Below are positions 16,490 to 28,214 of a DNA stretch of 64,000 nucleotides, one piece after another. The number at the start of each line of letters is the position of its first letter. Positions within the stretch are counted from its first letter, which is position 1. The DNA is taken from NCBI GenBank assembly GCA_030247725.1, contig JAOTRT010000015.1:1-64000 (forward strand), in the 5' to 3' direction. A model generated the notes under the pieces. The model searched no databases. It was given only the letters and a program-made list of their open reading frames with translations, and was not told where the DNA came from. Made by a program: the position numbers and the translations under genes. The DNA comes from Candidatus Nitricoxidireducens bremensis (lineage in GTDB: Bacteria > Pseudomonadota > Gammaproteobacteria > Burkholderiales > Rhodocyclaceae).

Positions 16490-17020
16490 ATAGCCCAGGA
16501 CAAGGCCCAGCGCCTCAACGAGGAAATCAACGCCCCGGAAATTCGCTTGATCGGGGAAAATGGTGAGCAAGTCGGTATCGTTTCATCGCGCCAGGCCTTG
16601 AGCATGGCGGAAGAGGCGGGGCTGGATCTGGTCGAGATTGCGCCGCTGGCGACGCCGCCCGTGTGCCGCATCATGGACTTCGGCAAGTTCAAGTACCAGG
16701 AGGCCAAGCGGGCTCACGAGGCGAAGCTGAAGCAGAAGCAGATTCAGGTGAAGGAAGTGAAGTTCCGTCCGGGCACCGACGAGAACGACTACCAGATCAA
16801 GCTGCGCAACCTGACGAAGTTCTTGCAGGAAGGCGACAAGGCGAAGATCACCCTGCGCTTCCGTGGCCGCGAAATGGCCCACCAGGAGTTCGGTATCAAG
16901 ATGCTGGAACGTATCAAGGCGGACCTGGAAGAAGTGGCCGTCGTGGAGCAGTTCCCGAAGATGGAAGGACGGCAGCTGATCATGGTGTTGGCGCCGACCA
17001 AGAAGCAGGTGAAGCACTAA
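16490..17020 (+). CDS. infC: translation initiation factor IF-3, ATA start
   Basis: 176 residues. The protein reads (I/M)[21 protein letters not shown], matching the N-terminal domain of IF-3, but there is no ATG, GTG or TTG at the right place: the codon is ATA at 16490, preceded by GGAG at 16478-16481 with an 8-base spacer. E. coli infC starts with ATT and IF-3 represses such starts, so the same feedback is likely. The C-terminal domain ([17 protein letters not shown]) binds the 30S subunit. Choosing the TTG at 16547 would remove conserved residues. Confidence 0.94.
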   Translation: MAQDKAQRLNEEINAPEIRLIGENGEQVGIVSSRQALSMAEEAGLDLVEIAPLATPPVCRIMDFGKFKYQEAKRAHEAKLKQKQIQVKEVKFRPGTDENDYQIKLRNLTKFLQEGDKAKITLRFRGREMAHQEFGIKMLERIKADLEEVAVVEQFPKMEGRQLIMVLAPTKKQVKH

Positions 17021-17133
17021 GGAATTCGGCCGGTGCCGACCGTAAGGGCGGCACGGGCGATACAAGCGGTTGCAGGTCATCAAGCGTCCCCGAGGCGGGG
17101 AACACCTGGCGCCGTGACATAAGGAGATCTTCG

Positions 17134-17331
17134 ATGCCGAAGATGAAGACCAAGAGCGGGGCTGCCAAGCGCTTCAAAGTGCGCGGCAGTGGCAGCGTCA
17201 AGCGCTCGCACGCGTTCAAGCGCCACATCCTCACCAAGAAAACCACCAAGAACAAGCGCCAGCTGCGCGGAGTGCAGGATGTTCACGCCTCCGACGTGAA
17301 GTCCGTTCGCGCGATGTTGCCCAACGCATAA
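17134..17331 (+). CDS. rpmI: ribosomal protein bL35
   Basis: 65 residues, exactly the family size. It begins [20 protein letters not shown] and is highly basic. A strong AAGGAG lies 8 bases upstream. The 113-base gap after infC contains small GC hairpins (for example TCCCC/GGGGA near 17085-17100); in E. coli this leader is where L20 represses rpmI-rplT, which may hold here. Confidence 0.97.
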   Translation: MPKMKTKSGAAKRFKVRGSGSVKRSHAFKRHILTKKTTKNKRQLRGVQDVHASDVKSVRAMLPNA

Positions 17332-17343
17332 GGAGCCGACACC

Positions 17344-17703
17344 ATGCCTAGAGTCAAACGCGGTGTAACGGCGCGCGCGCGCCACAAGAAAGTTCTCGAC
17401 GCTGCCAAGGGTTACCGCGGTCGTCGCTCAACCGTCTATCGCATCGCCAAAGAAGCGGTGATGAAGGCGGGGCAGTACCAGTATCGCGACCGTCGCCAGC
17501 GCAAGCGCCAGTTCCGTGCCCTCTGGATCGCCCGTATCAACGCGGCGGCCCGTGAGCTGGGCATGAAGTACAGCACCTTCATGAACGGCCTCAAGAAGGC
17601 CTCCATCGAGGTGGATCGCAAGGTGCTCGCCGACCTGGCGGTGTTCGACAAGCCGGCTTTTGCCGCCCTTGCGAACCAAGCCAAGGCCAAGCTCGGCGCC
17701 TAA
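17344..17703 (+). CDS. rplT: ribosomal protein bL20
   Basis: 119 residues. It opens [24 protein letters not shown] in the family manner and carries the RNA-binding [20 protein letters not shown]. It binds 23S rRNA early in 50S assembly and in E. coli also represses its own operon. A GGAGC Shine-Dalgarno lies 8 bases upstream. Twelve bases separate it from rpmI. Confidence 0.97.
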   Translation: MPRVKRGVTARARHKKVLDAAKGYRGRRSTVYRIAKEAVMKAGQYQYRDRRQRKRQFRALWIARINAAARELGMKYSTFMNGLKKASIEVDRKVLADLAVFDKPAFAALANQAKAKLGA

Positions 17704-17720
17704 CGCAACGCCGCAAGTAA

Positions 17721-18803
<1,083 letters not shown>

Positions 18804-18824
18804 GCGACCCGCGAGTCCTTTCTC

Positions 18825-21203
18825 ATGCAATTCCCTGAATCCTGGCTGCGCGCCCTCGTCAATCCGCCGCTCTCGACCGCAGAGCTGTGCCATCTGCTGA
18901 CCATGGCGGGGCTGGAGGTCGAGGAGACGCTGCCCGTCGCCCCGGCCTTCTCCAACATCGTCGTTGCCCGTGTCCTCTCCGTCGAGAAGCACCCGGACGC
19001 CGACAAGCTCAAGCTCTGCAAGGTGGATACCGGCGAGCACGGCGTGCTGCAGATCGTCTGCGGTGCCCCCAACGTGGCGGCGGAGATGGTGGTGCCTTGC
19101 GCCCTGGTCGGCGCGAAGCTGCCCGGCCTCGAAATCAAGAAGGCCAAGGTGCGAGGGCTAGATAGTTTCGGCATGCTGTGCTCGGCCCGCGAGCTGGGTC
19201 TGTCAGACGACCACGGCGGCCTGCTGCCGCTGCCGGACGACGCGCCCATCGGCCAGGACGTGCGCAAGTATCTCAATCTCGACGACACGCTGATCACCCT
19301 CAAGCTGACGCCCAACCGGGCCGATTGTCTCTCGCTGACGGGCATCGCCCGCGAAGTGGCGGCTCTCACCGGTGCGCCCCTGAGCCTGCCCGAAGTGCAG
19401 CCGGTGGCCCCTGCCCACCAGGACACCCGCGCCGTCGTGCTCGATGCTCCCGACGCCTGCCCGCGCTACTGCGGCCGTATCGTCCGCGGCGTGAATGCCA
19501 AGGCGCCGACGCCCGACTGGATGCGCCAGCGCATCGAGCGCTGCGGTGTGCGCTCGATATCGGCGCTGGTGGACGTCACCAACTACGTGATGCTGGAACT
19601 CGGCCAGCCGCTTCATGCCTTCGACGACGCCCGCCTGCAGGGCGCCATCCATGTGCGCTATCCGCAGGCCGGCGAGGCGCTGATGCTGCTGAACGAGCAG
19701 AAGGTGGCGCCGGCGGCCGATACGGCCCTCATCGCCGACGATGCGCGGGCGCTCGCCATGGCGGGCGTCATGGGTGGCGAGGAATCCGGCATCAACAACG
19801 CCACCACCGACCTGTTCCTGGAAAGCGCCTTCTTCCCGCCCGTCGTGATCGCCGGCAAGGCCCGTGCCCTGGGCTTTTCCAGCGATGCTTCCTACCGCTA
19901 CGAGCGTGGCGTCGACTTCGAACTCCAGCGCAAGGCCATGGAGCGGGCGACCCAGCTGATCCTCGATATCTGCGGCGGCACTCCCGGCCCCATCGTGGAA
20001 GCGGTGGCTACCGACAAGCTGCCCCTGCGCAAGTCCGTGACCCTGCGCACGGCGCGCGCCGCGCGGGTGCTCGGTATCGAGTTCACCGCCGCCCAGATCG
20101 AGAAGCTGATGGCCGGCCTCGGCTTCGCCTATCGGCGCGACGGCGACGATTTCGTCGTGACGCCGCCTTCCCATCGCTTCGACATGGAAATCGAGGAAGA
20201 CCTGATCGAGGAAATCGCGCGCCTTCATGGCTACGACAACATTCCTTCGGTACCGCCGAAGGGGCCGCTGGCGATGCTGCCGGTCAGCGAAAGCCGCCGT
20301 TCGCCGATGCAGGCGCGGCGTCTCATGGCGGAGCGGGGCTTCCATGAAGTGGTGAACTTCAGCTTCGTCGATGCCGCCTGGGAAAAGGATTTCGCCGGCA
20401 ACGACGCGCCCATCGTTCTCGCCAACCCCATCGCCAGCCAGATGGGCGTCATGCGCACGACCCTGATCGGCGGCCTGGTCGGCACCCTGGTCGCCAACCG
20501 CAAGCGCCAGAACGAGCGGGTGCGTGCATTCGAGGTGGGCCGCTGCTTCCTGCGTGAACCGGCTGCAGCACCGGTGCCTGGCTTCCGTCAGCCTCTGCGG
20601 CTGGGTGCCATCGGTGCCGGGAATGTGCTGCCCGAGCAATGGGGCGCGCCGGCGCGCAGGACCGATTTCTTCGACCTCAAGGGCGATCTGGAAGCCTTGT
20701 TCGCGCCGCGTTACCTCGGCTTCGAAAAGGTCGAACATCCTTCGCTGCATCCCGGCCGTTCGGCGACAGTTCTGCTGGACGGCAAGTCCATCGGTGTCCT
20801 CGGCGAACTTCATCCCCTGTGGGTCCAGAAGTACGACCTGGGTGCCGCGCCGACCGTATTCGAGATCGATCTCGATACGCTGTTGGCGACGCAGATGCCG
20901 GAATACCGGGAAGTGTCCCGCTACCCCGCCGTAGTGCGCGACATCGCCCTCGTCGTATCCCAGGAGCAGGCGCTGCAGCCCCTGCTGGACGCCATGAAGG
21001 CGGCTGCGCCGGCCATCGTCCTGGAGGTTTGCTTGTTCGATGTCTTCCAGGGCAAAGGCTTGCCAGAAGGGCAAAAAAGCCTTGCGTTCCGGGTAGTTAT
21101 GCAAGATACTGCACGCACTTTGGCGGACGCCGAGGTGGATGCCGCGGTTGCCGCGCTCATCGAAGCGGCCAAGGTGAAATTCGGCGCTTCGCTGCGCAAT
21201 TGA
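18825..21203 (+). CDS. pheT: phenylalanyl-tRNA synthetase beta subunit
   Basis: 792 residues, the expected length. An EMAP-like tRNA-binding domain ([17 protein letters not shown], about 47-63) is followed by the B3/B4 editing region, B5, a class II-like core and the C-terminal ferredoxin-fold anticodon-binding domain (about 700-792). It lies 21 bases after pheS and 17 bases before ihfA. Confidence 0.96.
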   Translation: MQFPESWLRALVNPPLSTAELCHLLTMAGLEVEETLPVAPAFSNIVVARVLSVEKHPDADKLKLCKVDTGEHGVLQIVCGAPNVAAEMVVPCALVGAKLPGLEIKKAKVRGLDSFGMLCSARELGLSDDHGGLLPLPDDAPIGQDVRKYLNLDDTLITLKLTPNRADCLSLTGIAREVAALTGAPLSLPEVQPVAPAHQDTRAVVLDAPDACPRYCGRIVRGVNAKAPTPDWMRQRIERCGVRSISALVDVTNYVMLELGQPLHAFDDARLQGAIHVRYPQAGEALMLLNEQKVAPAADTALIADDARALAMAGVMGGEESGINNATTDLFLESAFFPPVVIAGKARALGFSSDASYRYERGVDFELQRKAMERATQLILDICGGTPGPIVEAVATDKLPLRKSVTLRTARAARVLGIEFTAAQIEKLMAGLGFAYRRDGDDFVVTPPSHRFDMEIEEDLIEEIARLHGYDNIPSVPPKGPLAMLPVSESRRSPMQARRLMAERGFHEVVNFSFVDAAWEKDFAGNDAPIVLANPIASQMGVMRTTLIGGLVGTLVANRKRQNERVRAFEVGRCFLREPAAAPVPGFRQPLRLGAIGAGNVLPEQWGAPARRTDFFDLKGDLEALFAPRYLGFEKVEHPSLHPGRSATVLLDGKSIGVLGELHPLWVQKYDLGAAPTVFEIDLDTLLATQMPEYREVSRYPAVVRDIALVVSQEQALQPLLDAMKAAAPAIVLEVCLFDVFQGKGLPEGQKSLAFRVVMQDTARTLADAEVDAAVAALIEAAKVKFGASLRN

Positions 21204-21220
21204 AGGAATCGGGAGTGACA

Positions 21221-21526
21221 ATGACATTGACGAAGGCGGAGTTGGCCGATCTGCTGTTCGAGAAAGTCGGACTCAACAAGCGCGAGGCGAAGGACATGGT
21301 GGAGGCCTTCTTCGAAGAGGTCCGCACAGCCCTTGAAACGGGCGACAGCGTAAAACTCTCCGGCTTCGGCAACTTTCAGTTGCGCGACAAGCCCCAGCGT
21401 CCCGGCCGCAATCCCAAGACCGGCGAGGAAATCCCGATCACCGCGCGCCGCGTGGTGACCTTCCATGCCAGCCAGAAACTCAAGGCCACGGTCGAGGACC
21501 TGAAGCTCCATGGCGACGTCCAGTAA
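21221..21526 (+). CDS. ihfA: integration host factor subunit alpha
   Basis: 101 residues, HU/IHF family. The signature [20 protein letters not shown] (about 47-66) contains the Pro that intercalates in DNA. It bends DNA as a heterodimer with IhfB. GGGAG lies upstream of the ATG at 21221; the GTG two codons earlier is less likely. The next gene starts inside its last codons. Confidence 0.96.
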   Translation: MTLTKAELADLLFEKVGLNKREAKDMVEAFFEEVRTALETGDSVKLSGFGNFQLRDKPQRPGRNPKTGEEIPITARRVVTFHASQKLKATVEDLKLHGDVQ

Positions 21527-21887
21527 TCCAAAGGAAGACCTGCCGCCGATCCCCGCCAAGCGTTATTTCACGATCGGCGAGGTGAGCGAGCTGTGCGGCG
21601 TCAAGCCGCATGTGCTCCGCTATTGGGAGCAGGAGTTCACGCAGTTGCGTCCGGTCAAGCGGCGCGGCAACCGGCGCTATTACCAGCACCACGAAGTCCT
21701 TCTCGTCCGGCGCATCCGCGAACTGCTCTACCAGGAAGGCTTCACCATCAGCGGCGCACGCAACCGTCTCGACGAGCATCCGGGCAAGCCCGAAGTCCGC
21801 GAGATCCGTGACGCGGCCTCGGTCGCACCGACACCGCTTTCGCTGCGCGCCGAACTCGCAAGTATTATCGAATTTCTGCGCGCATGA
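21510..21887 (+). CDS. MerR-family transcriptional regulator
   Basis: 125 residues. The MerR helix-turn-helix is at 17-60 ([22 protein letters not shown]) followed by the wing (RRGNRRYY). The C-terminal part is short with no cysteines for metal sensing, as in the MerR-like protein commonly encoded after ihfA in proteobacteria. Its start overlaps ihfA by 17 bases. Target unknown. Confidence 0.9.
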   Translation: MATSSNPKEDLPPIPAKRYFTIGEVSELCGVKPHVLRYWEQEFTQLRPVKRRGNRRYYQHHEVLLVRRIRELLYQEGFTISGARNRLDEHPGKPEVREIRDAASVAPTPLSLRAELASIIEFLRA

Positions 21888-21928
21888 AGCGTGCGGTGCC
21901 GAGGTTCCCTGTTATAATTCGCGCCGAG

Positions 21929-22006
<78 letters not shown>

Positions 22007-22057
22007 ATTTCTTCAATTCCACTTCGAGTCCAATCGACAGCAAAAACATCCGCCGTC

Positions 22058-22801
22058 ATGCGCATCCTGCTCAGCAACGACGACGGATATTTCGCCCCGG
22101 GTCTCGAAGCACTTTCCCAGTCCCTTTCCGAGTTTGCCGATACCGTGGTGGTGGCGCCCGAGCGCAACCGCAGCGGCGCCAGCAATTCCCTGACCCTTGA
22201 TCGTCCGCTGTTCCTGCGGCAGGCCGCCAATGGCTTCCACTACGTCAATGGCACGCCGACGGACTGCGTCCATCTGGCGGTGACCGGGATGCTGGACCAT
22301 GTGCCCGACATGGTGGTTTCGGGCATCAATCTCGGTCCAAACATGGGCGACGACACGATCTATTCCGGCACCGTGGCAGCGGCGACGGAGGGTTATCTGC
22401 TCGGTGTGCCGTCCATCGCCATGTCGTTGGCAAGCTTCGCGGGGGCCCATTTTGCGACCGCGGCGCAGGTGGCGCGCGAACTGGTCGAGCGTTTCGTGCG
22501 CAGCGCATTTACCGTTCCGGTGCTGCTGAACGTCAATGTCCCCGATGTTCCTTATGCGGAACTCAGGGGTATGCGCGTCACCCGCCTCGGGCGGCGCCAC
22601 AAGGCGGAACCGGCAGTGAAGCATGTGACGCCGCGCAACGAGACGGTGTACTGGGTTGGCGCGGCCGGCGCTGCCGCCGATGCCGGTGAAGGGACGGATT
22701 TCCATGCCGTGGCGAACGGCTTCGTGTCGGTGACGCCGCTCCAGGTCGACCTGACCCACGTCGGGCAGATCGATATGCTCAAGAATTGGCTGGCGGCATG
22801 A
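22058..22801 (+). CDS. surE: 5'/3'-nucleotidase SurE
   Basis: 247 residues. It opens [16 protein letters not shown] with the metal-binding NDDG (7-10), and has the family's [10 protein letters not shown] and [19 protein letters not shown]. Dephosphorylates nucleoside monophosphates. Start at 22058; the frame stays open back into tRNA-Pro, which is not coding. No strong Shine-Dalgarno. First gene of surE-pcm-nlpD-rpoS, the order also seen in E. coli. Confidence 0.95.
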   Translation: MRILLSNDDGYFAPGLEALSQSLSEFADTVVVAPERNRSGASNSLTLDRPLFLRQAANGFHYVNGTPTDCVHLAVTGMLDHVPDMVVSGINLGPNMGDDTIYSGTVAAATEGYLLGVPSIAMSLASFAGAHFATAAQVARELVERFVRSAFTVPVLLNVNVPDVPYAELRGMRVTRLGRRHKAEPAVKHVTPRNETVYWVGAAGAAADAGEGTDFHAVANGFVSVTPLQVDLTHVGQIDMLKNWLAA

Positions 22802-23457
22802 ACTCGGCGCTCCACGGTATCGGCATGACCTCCCAGCGTACGCGTACGCGCATGATCGAGCGTCTGCGCGAGCAGGGTATCCGCGACGAGCGCGTGCTGA
22901 CGGCCATGGCCGCGGTACCGCGCCATCTGTTTGTCGGCGAAGCGCTCGCCCATCGGGCTTACGAGGACACGGCCCTGCCCTTGATCCTCGGCCAGACGAT
23001 TTCCCAGCCCTATGTGGTTGCCCGCATGATCGAACTGCTGCTTGCCGGTCGTCAGGGCCTGGGTAAAACCCTGGAGATCGGGGCCGGCTGTGGCTACCAG
23101 GCGGCGGTACTGGCGATGCTGACGAAACAGATCTATGCGGTGGAGCGCCTCGCGCCCCTACTGGCCCAGGCAAGGGAAAACCTGCGTCAGGTCGGTCTCG
23201 GCCACGTCCGACTCAAGCACGCGGACGGCATGGTGGGGCTTACCGAGGCTGCGCCTTTTGATACCATCATCGTCGCCGCCGCGGCGGCGAGCGCGCCCAA
23301 GGCCTTGCTGGACCAGTTGGCGGTGGGCGGGCGCATGATCATGCCGCTGGGCGGCGCCGATCAAGCGCTTTGCCTTTATGAACGGGGGGGGCAGGGAGTC
23401 GTGGAGACGCGTTTCGACGGTGTGCGTTTTGTGCCTTTGTTGCCGGGGGTTGCATGA
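22798..23457 (+). CDS. pcm: protein-L-isoaspartate O-methyltransferase
   Basis: 219 residues. Repairs isoaspartyl residues by methylating them with AdoMet. Motif I is [15 protein letters not shown] (about 84-98); [21 protein letters not shown] and [11 protein letters not shown] are family signatures. The ATG at 22798 overlaps the surE stop by four bases; an in-frame start four codons earlier exists. Its stop overlaps nlpD. Confidence 0.95.
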   Translation: MNSALHGIGMTSQRTRTRMIERLREQGIRDERVLTAMAAVPRHLFVGEALAHRAYEDTALPLILGQTISQPYVVARMIELLLAGRQGLGKTLEIGAGCGYQAAVLAMLTKQIYAVERLAPLLAQARENLRQVGLGHVRLKHADGMVGLTEAAPFDTIIVAAAAASAPKALLDQLAVGGRMIMPLGGADQALCLYERGGQGVVETRFDGVRFVPLLPGVA

Positions 23458-24386
23458 AGTCCAGAGTCTTGCTGACAGCGCTGCTGCTGATCGGCCTTGC
23501 CGGTTGCGCGAGCCACGCTCCGGTCCCGGTGGTGGAACGGGGCGCCCCCGCACCGGCGCCGGCGCCGGTTTCCAAGCCGGCGATCCAGGTCCCACCGGCG
23601 GGAGAAACCAGGCTCCATACCGTCAAGAAGGGCGAAACCCTCTATAGCATCTCCCTGGAGCACGGCCAGGACTACAAGGATGTTGCGGCCTGGAACAACA
23701 TCGAGAATCCCAATCGCATCCAGGTGGGGCAGCAGTTGAAGGTTTCGCCGCCCGAAGGTCCGGCGCCGGTGGCGGTGGTCAAGCCGGTGACGAGTTCCGG
23801 CCCCGTCGAGGCCAAGCCGCTGGTGTCCGGCAGCAACAGCGAGGCCTACAAGCGGGAGCCCAAGGGCGGCAAGCTTGCCTATTCTGAGCAGGCGCTTGCC
23901 CGTATGCGCAGTCAGGAGCAGGCGCCCGAGGCGGTTCGCCAGGTGGATCAGCCCGTCGAGAAGCCGGCGGAGAAGCCGGCCGTGCCGGCCCCGACGGGGG
24001 ACGACGCCATCGACTGGGCCTGGCCGTCGAACGGCAGGATGCTGTCGAATTTCGTCGAAGGCGGAGCGGGCAAGGAAAGCAACAAGGGCATCGATATCGC
24101 CGGCCGGACGGGCGAGGCGGTCCTGGCGGCGGCGACCGGCAAGGTGGTCTATGTCGGCAGCGGACTGCGCGGCTACGGCAACCTCGTCATCGTCCGCCAC
24201 AATCCTTCCTACCTGTCCGCCTACGCCCACAACAGCAAGATCCTGGTCAAGGAAGGACAGGCGGTGAACAAGGGCCAGAAGATCGCGGAAATCGGCAGTT
24301 CGGACGCGGACCAGCCCAAGCTGCATTTCGAAATCCGTCGCCTGGGCAAGCCGGTCGACCCCATTCCCTATCTGCCTGCAAGGTGA
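23454..24386 (+). CDS. nlpD: NlpD-like lipoprotein, LysM plus degenerate LytM domain
   Basis: 310 residues. The signal peptide ends in a lipobox (LAGC, Cys at residue 19). A Pro/Ala-rich linker leads to LysM (about 55-98, [17 protein letters not shown]), then a second linker and an M23-like domain (about 190-305). The first zinc motif HxxxD has become NKGID and the second HxH is HFE, so the domain is probably not a peptidase; E. coli NlpD is likewise inactive and activates amidase AmiC at the septum. The stop overlaps the rpoS start. In E. coli the main rpoS promoter lies inside nlpD. Confidence 0.93.
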   Translation: MKSRVLLTALLLIGLAGCASHAPVPVVERGAPAPAPAPVSKPAIQVPPAGETRLHTVKKGETLYSISLEHGQDYKDVAAWNNIENPNRIQVGQQLKVSPPEGPAPVAVVKPVTSSGPVEAKPLVSGSNSEAYKREPKGGKLAYSEQALARMRSQEQAPEAVRQVDQPVEKPAEKPAVPAPTGDDAIDWAWPSNGRMLSNFVEGGAGKESNKGIDIAGRTGEAVLAAATGKVVYVGSGLRGYGNLVIVRHNPSYLSAYAHNSKILVKEGQAVNKGQKIAEIGSSDADQPKLHFEIRRLGKPVDPIPYLPAR

Positions 24387-25294
24387 CGGACGAAAACACC
24401 CCCGAGGAGTTTGCCGAGGTCGACCTCGCCGAATCCGGCGACGGCGGCGAGGTGGAGTTTCTCGAAGACGTTACCCAGCTCTATCTCAACGAGATCGGCG
24501 CCAAGGCATTGCTGAAGCCGGACGAGGAACTACGGCTGGCCCGGGCGGTGCGCGCCGGCGACTTTGCCGCCCGCCAGCACATGATCGAGGCGAACCTGCG
24601 GCTCGTCGTCAGCATCGCCAAGCATTACCAGCACCGCGGCATTCCCTTCGACGACCTCATCGAGGAGGGCAATCTGGGGCTGATCCATGCCCTGGAGAAG
24701 TTCGACCCGGAGCGGGGCTTCCGCTTTTCCACCTACGCCACCTGGTGGATACGGCAGAACATCGAGCGGGCGATCATGAACCAGTCCCGCACCATCCGGC
24801 TGCCGGTCCATGTGGTCAAGGAACTGAACGTGGTGTTGCGCGCCCTGCGCCGGCTGGAAGTCGAAGGGAACGACGACCCCGGGGCGGAGCTTGCCGCCGT
24901 GGCCCGCCTGCTGGACCGACCGGTGGAGGAGGTGAGGCACGTGCTCTCGTTCAACGAGCGCACGACGTCTCTGGATGCTCCGCTGGAAATCGATCCCGAC
25001 CTGTCGGTGGCGGATGCGGTGGCCGACGAGCAGTCGGTCGATCCGGAGCGCCAGATCGAGCAGGCCGAGATCGAGCATCATGTGGCCACCTGGGTGGCCC
25101 AGCTTTCCGACAAGCAGCGCATGGTGGTGGAGCGCCGCTATGGCTTGAACGGCAACGACGTCAGCACCCTGGAGACCCTGGCCGACGAACTGGGCGTCAC
25201 GCGCGAGCGCGTGCGCCAGATCCAGATCGAGGCCCTGGCTCAGCTGCGCCGGCGCATGTCCCGCGAGGGCGTCGGTCGCGACGCCGTGCTGTAG
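24383..25294 (+). CDS. rpoS: stationary-phase sigma factor RpoS
   Basis: 303 residues from a GTG at 24383 overlapping nlpD. Sigma-70 regions are clear: 1.2 ([19 protein letters not shown]), 2 ([20 protein letters not shown]...[17 protein letters not shown]), 3 and 4 (ERYG-like [33 protein letters not shown]). The short acidic N-terminus and the location after nlpD mark it as RpoS rather than RpoD or RpoH. Its last 55 bases overlap the end of convergent mltB. Confidence 0.94.
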   Translation: MTDENTPEEFAEVDLAESGDGGEVEFLEDVTQLYLNEIGAKALLKPDEELRLARAVRAGDFAARQHMIEANLRLVVSIAKHYQHRGIPFDDLIEEGNLGLIHALEKFDPERGFRFSTYATWWIRQNIERAIMNQSRTIRLPVHVVKELNVVLRALRRLEVEGNDDPGAELAAVARLLDRPVEEVRHVLSFNERTTSLDAPLEIDPDLSVADAVADEQSVDPERQIEQAEIEHHVATWVAQLSDKQRMVVERRYGLNGNDVSTLETLADELGVTRERVRQIQIEALAQLRRRMSREGVGRDAVL

Positions 25295-26271
25295 TCTTCT
25301 TCCGTCCGGTTGGTCCGCAGTTCCTCTGCCAGCTGGAAGACCGCCATCGCGTAGAAGGTGCTGCGGTTGTAGCGGGTCAAGACGTAGAAGTTATTGAAGC
25401 CCAGCCAGTATTCGGTCGCAGCGGCCGGAGTCACCAGATCGATGACGGCAGCGGCCTGCGCGGGGGCGGCATCGGCCTGGACGCCGTAGGATGCCATTTC
25501 CACCGGGAGGCGTTTCGGCTTGATGCCCTCGTCGATCAACGGCGCCGGGTCGCCGGATACGATGACGGGTAAGGCGATCGGTCCGCCGGTCTCCCAGCCA
25601 TGTTCCTTGAGAAAGTTGGCGACGCTGCCGATGGCATCGGCGGGGCTGGCGGCAAGGTCGACATGGCCGTCGCCGTCGAAATCCGTACCCCAGAGACGGC
25701 GGCTGCTGGGCAGGAACTGGGGCAGCCCCAGAGCTCCGGCGAAGGAGCCCTTGTAGGAAAGCGGGTCCCGCTTCTCTTCGCGGGCCAGCAGCAACAGGGC
25801 TTCGAGTTCGCGGCGGAACAGCTCTGCCCGGGGCGGATAGTCGAAGGCCAGCGTCGTCAGGGCGGCGAAGGTGTTGAAGCGGCCGGTATGGCGGCCGTAG
25901 ATGGTCTCGACGCCGATGATGGCGAGGATGATCTCGGCAGGAACGCCATACCGGGTCTCGGCACGGGCCAGGGCCGCGGCGTGCTGCTGGCGGAAGCGCT
26001 GACCAGCGGCGATGCGGCGCGGTTCGATGAAGCGCTGGCGATACGCGGCCCAGGAGCGGATGCCCGGGTCCTTCGGCGGCATGATGGCCTTGATGACTGC
26101 GGCGATAGGTTTGGTACGGCCGAACAGGACTTCCAGTTCGGCGGCATCGAAGCCATGTCTCGCCTGCATGTCGGCGATGAAGCCGGCCACGTCCTCCCGG
26201 CCGCCATAGGTCTCGGCGCGGACGACAGTGGCGGCGAGCAGGATCAGGAGCAACAGCAGTCTGGTTTTCAT
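25240..26271 (-). CDS. mltB: lytic murein transglycosylase B
   Basis: 343 residues. Signal peptide at 1-19 (ending VVRAE, no lipobox, so periplasmic rather than lipid-anchored). Catalytic Glu lies in [21 protein letters not shown] (about 116-136); [11 protein letters not shown] and [10 protein letters not shown] are family marks. Cleaves peptidoglycan to 1,6-anhydroMurNAc. The C-terminal tail, rich in Arg and Ser, is encoded antisense to the end of rpoS. Its start overlaps the stop of the transglutaminase gene by four bases. Confidence 0.92.
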   Translation of the reverse strand: MKTRLLLLLILLAATVVRAETYGGREDVAGFIADMQARHGFDAAELEVLFGRTKPIAAVIKAIMPPKDPGIRSWAAYRQRFIEPRRIAAGQRFRQQHAAALARAETRYGVPAEIILAIIGVETIYGRHTGRFNTFAALTTLAFDYPPRAELFRRELEALLLLAREEKRDPLSYKGSFAGALGLPQFLPSSRRLWGTDFDGDGHVDLAASPADAIGSVANFLKEHGWETGGPIALPVIVSGDPAPLIDEGIKPKRLPVEMASYGVQADAAPAQAAAVIDLVTPAAATEYWLGFNNFYVLTRYNRSTFYAMAVFQLAEELRTNRTEEDYSTASRPTPSRDMRRRS

Positions 26272-28214
26272 GGCTTGAATGCAGCGACCTGGGCACGCAA
26301 GGCCGCGAGCTGGGATTCATCGGGGTTGCCGTAGCGTAGCCTGGCATAGCTCGCCGCGATGTCCCGAATAGCGGCCGAAATATCTGGTCTGGCGGCAGCG
26401 ACACGCGCCGCATAGGCTACGGGGCCTTCCCATGCCATGGGGCCGATTCCGCGTTGGGCGAGCCGGGCGGTGGCCTTGCGCCATAGAGCCAGCGCCGGGT
26501 CCTTGCGGCGCCGCTGGCGCAGCGCCCAGAGCGTGAGCCCGAGCAACACGCCGCCGCAGGCGATGGATAGGGCTGCCGTCATCCGGCGCCAGTCGGGTGT
26601 CCCCATGCCGAGCCGGGAAAGCAGTTCCTGCTGGCGCTGGGGGGTATAGCCGATGATCCACTGGTTCCAGGCGTTGGTGACGGCATCCCAGCGGAAGCGC
26701 AAATCCCGCAGCCAGGGCAGGTCCACGCGCATCAGGAACGGCAGGGGATCGCCCGCCGGTACCACGGCGGCGAGGTTCTGTTCGATCCGCAGGGGATAGC
26801 TCGCGGCGGTCGGGTCGGTACGTATCCATCCCTTGCCGGCGATCCAGACCTCGGCCCAGGCGTGGGCGTCGGATTGCCGGACCGTCAGATAGCCGTCCAC
26901 CGGATTGATCTCGCCGCCCTGATAGCCGGTGACGACCCTCGCCGGTATGCCGGCGGCCCGCAGGGCGAAGACGAAGGCGCTGGCGAAGTGTTCGCAAAAG
27001 CCCTGCTTCGTGTCGAACAGGAATTCGTCCACCGGGTCGGGCCCGAGCAGCGGCGGCGTCAGGGTGTAGGTCAGCCGCAGGCGCTGGAAATGGGAAATCG
27101 CTTCCCGCAGCACGAGTTCGTCATCGGCATGCTTGGCGCGCCATTCGGCCGCCAGGGCCCGGATGCGGGGATTCCCGGTCCGCGGCAAGGCCTTGGCGCG
27201 GGACAGCATCCACCGATGTTCCTCCCTGCCGGCCATGGGGTCGGTATGGGAGGCGACGGCATAGCGTTGCCGCTGGGTGACGGGTGTTCCGGCGAGAAGC
27301 TGGAAGTCGTCGGTCATAAGGCTGTCCGGCGGCAGCTCTGCCGGAAGTTCCAGGGCAAAGAGCCAGGGCTTGTTGTGGGGTTCGAGGGTGACTTCGTGGC
27401 GATAGAGCCCGGATTCGGGCACGGAATACGGAAGCTGTGGCCGGCTTTTGGCCGGAATCCGGTCCCAGGTTCTGCCGTCGAAGGCCGTCAGGACCGGGCC
27501 GCGCCAGTAGAGCTGATCCCGCGGCGGCGGAGCACCGTCGAACTTGACGCGAAAGGCGATGGCGTCGGACTGGGAAAGGCTGCTGATGGAGCCGGGTGTC
27601 ATGCTGTCCGACAGGCCGGTGAGGGCGCTGTGGGCATCCCGCGGCAGGCCCCAGAGAGGCCCGGAGACGCGCGGGAACAGGAGAAAGAGGATCAGCAGGA
27701 ATGGCGTCGCCTGGGCCAGCATCACGGCGGATTGGCGCAGCAGATGGGGTGGGGCCTGACGGCCATCGACCAGGCTTGCCAGCGTGGCGGTGGTGACGAT
27801 GACGGCGGCCAGAAGCAAGGCGGCATGGGTCATCGACTGGGAATAGAAAAAGGTCGTCAGGCTCAGGAAGTAGCAGAGCAGGACGACGGCCAGGCCGTCG
27901 CGGCGGGCCTTGGACTCGTGCAGCTTGAGGGCGACGAACAGCACGAGCATGGCCACGCCGGCCTGTTGCCCGAGCAGGGTGCGGTACTGGCCGAGGATGC
28001 CTGCGGTGCCGGCCATGACGAGAAGCACCATCACCCATCGCGAGAGGAGGGGGGCGCGCCTGGCGATCAGCCAGGCGCGCAGAGCCAGGGCGGCAGCGGC
28101 AGCGGTCGATAGCCAGGGCGGCAGGTAAGGTGCGAGGGGTGCCACGGCGAGCGTTCCGGCGACCAGGAGCCACCAGGACTGGGCAGGCAACAAGGGAATG
28201 CTAGGCCGCGTCAT
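26268..28214 (-). CDS. TgpA-like membrane transglutaminase
   Basis: 648 residues. Five to seven membrane helices in the first 200 residues (DUF3488-like) are followed by a periplasmic transglutaminase core with the Cys in TKQGFCEHFASAF, His in SDAHAWAEVWI and Asp in WIRTDPTA, then another helix near 555 and a cytoplasmic DUF4129-like tail. Pseudomonas TgpA has this layout. Overlaps the DUF58 gene by 14 bases in a MoxR-DUF58-TgpA operon. The physiological substrate is unknown. Confidence 0.9.
   Translation of the reverse strand: MTRPSIPLLPAQSWWLLVAGTLAVAPLAPYLPPWLSTAAAAALALRAWLIARRAPLLSRWVMVLLVMAGTAGILGQYRTLLGQQAGVAMLVLFVALKLHESKARRDGLAVVLLCYFLSLTTFFYSQSMTHAALLLAAVIVTTATLASLVDGRQAPPHLLRQSAVMLAQATPFLLILFLLFPRVSGPLWGLPRDAHSALTGLSDSMTPGSISSLSQSDAIAFRVKFDGAPPPRDQLYWRGPVLTAFDGRTWDRIPAKSRPQLPYSVPESGLYRHEVTLEPHNKPWLFALELPAELPPDSLMTDDFQLLAGTPVTQRQRYAVASHTDPMAGREEHRWMLSRAKALPRTGNPRIRALAAEWRAKHADDELVLREAISHFQRLRLTYTLTPPLLGPDPVDEFLFDTKQGFCEHFASAFVFALRAAGIPARVVTGYQGGEINPVDGYLTVRQSDAHAWAEVWIAGKGWIRTDPTAASYPLRIEQNLAAVVPAGDPLPFLMRVDLPWLRDLRFRWDAVTNAWNQWIIGYTPQRQQELLSRLGMGTPDWRRMTAALSIACGGVLLGLTLWALRQRRRKDPALALWRKATARLAQRGIGPMAWEGPVAYAARVAAARPDISAAIRDIAASYARLRYGNPDESQLAALRAQVAAFKP

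Noticed and set aside
19203..21227. Minus-strand frame of 674 residues opposite pheT
   Set aside because: Shadow; pheT is unambiguous on the plus strand.
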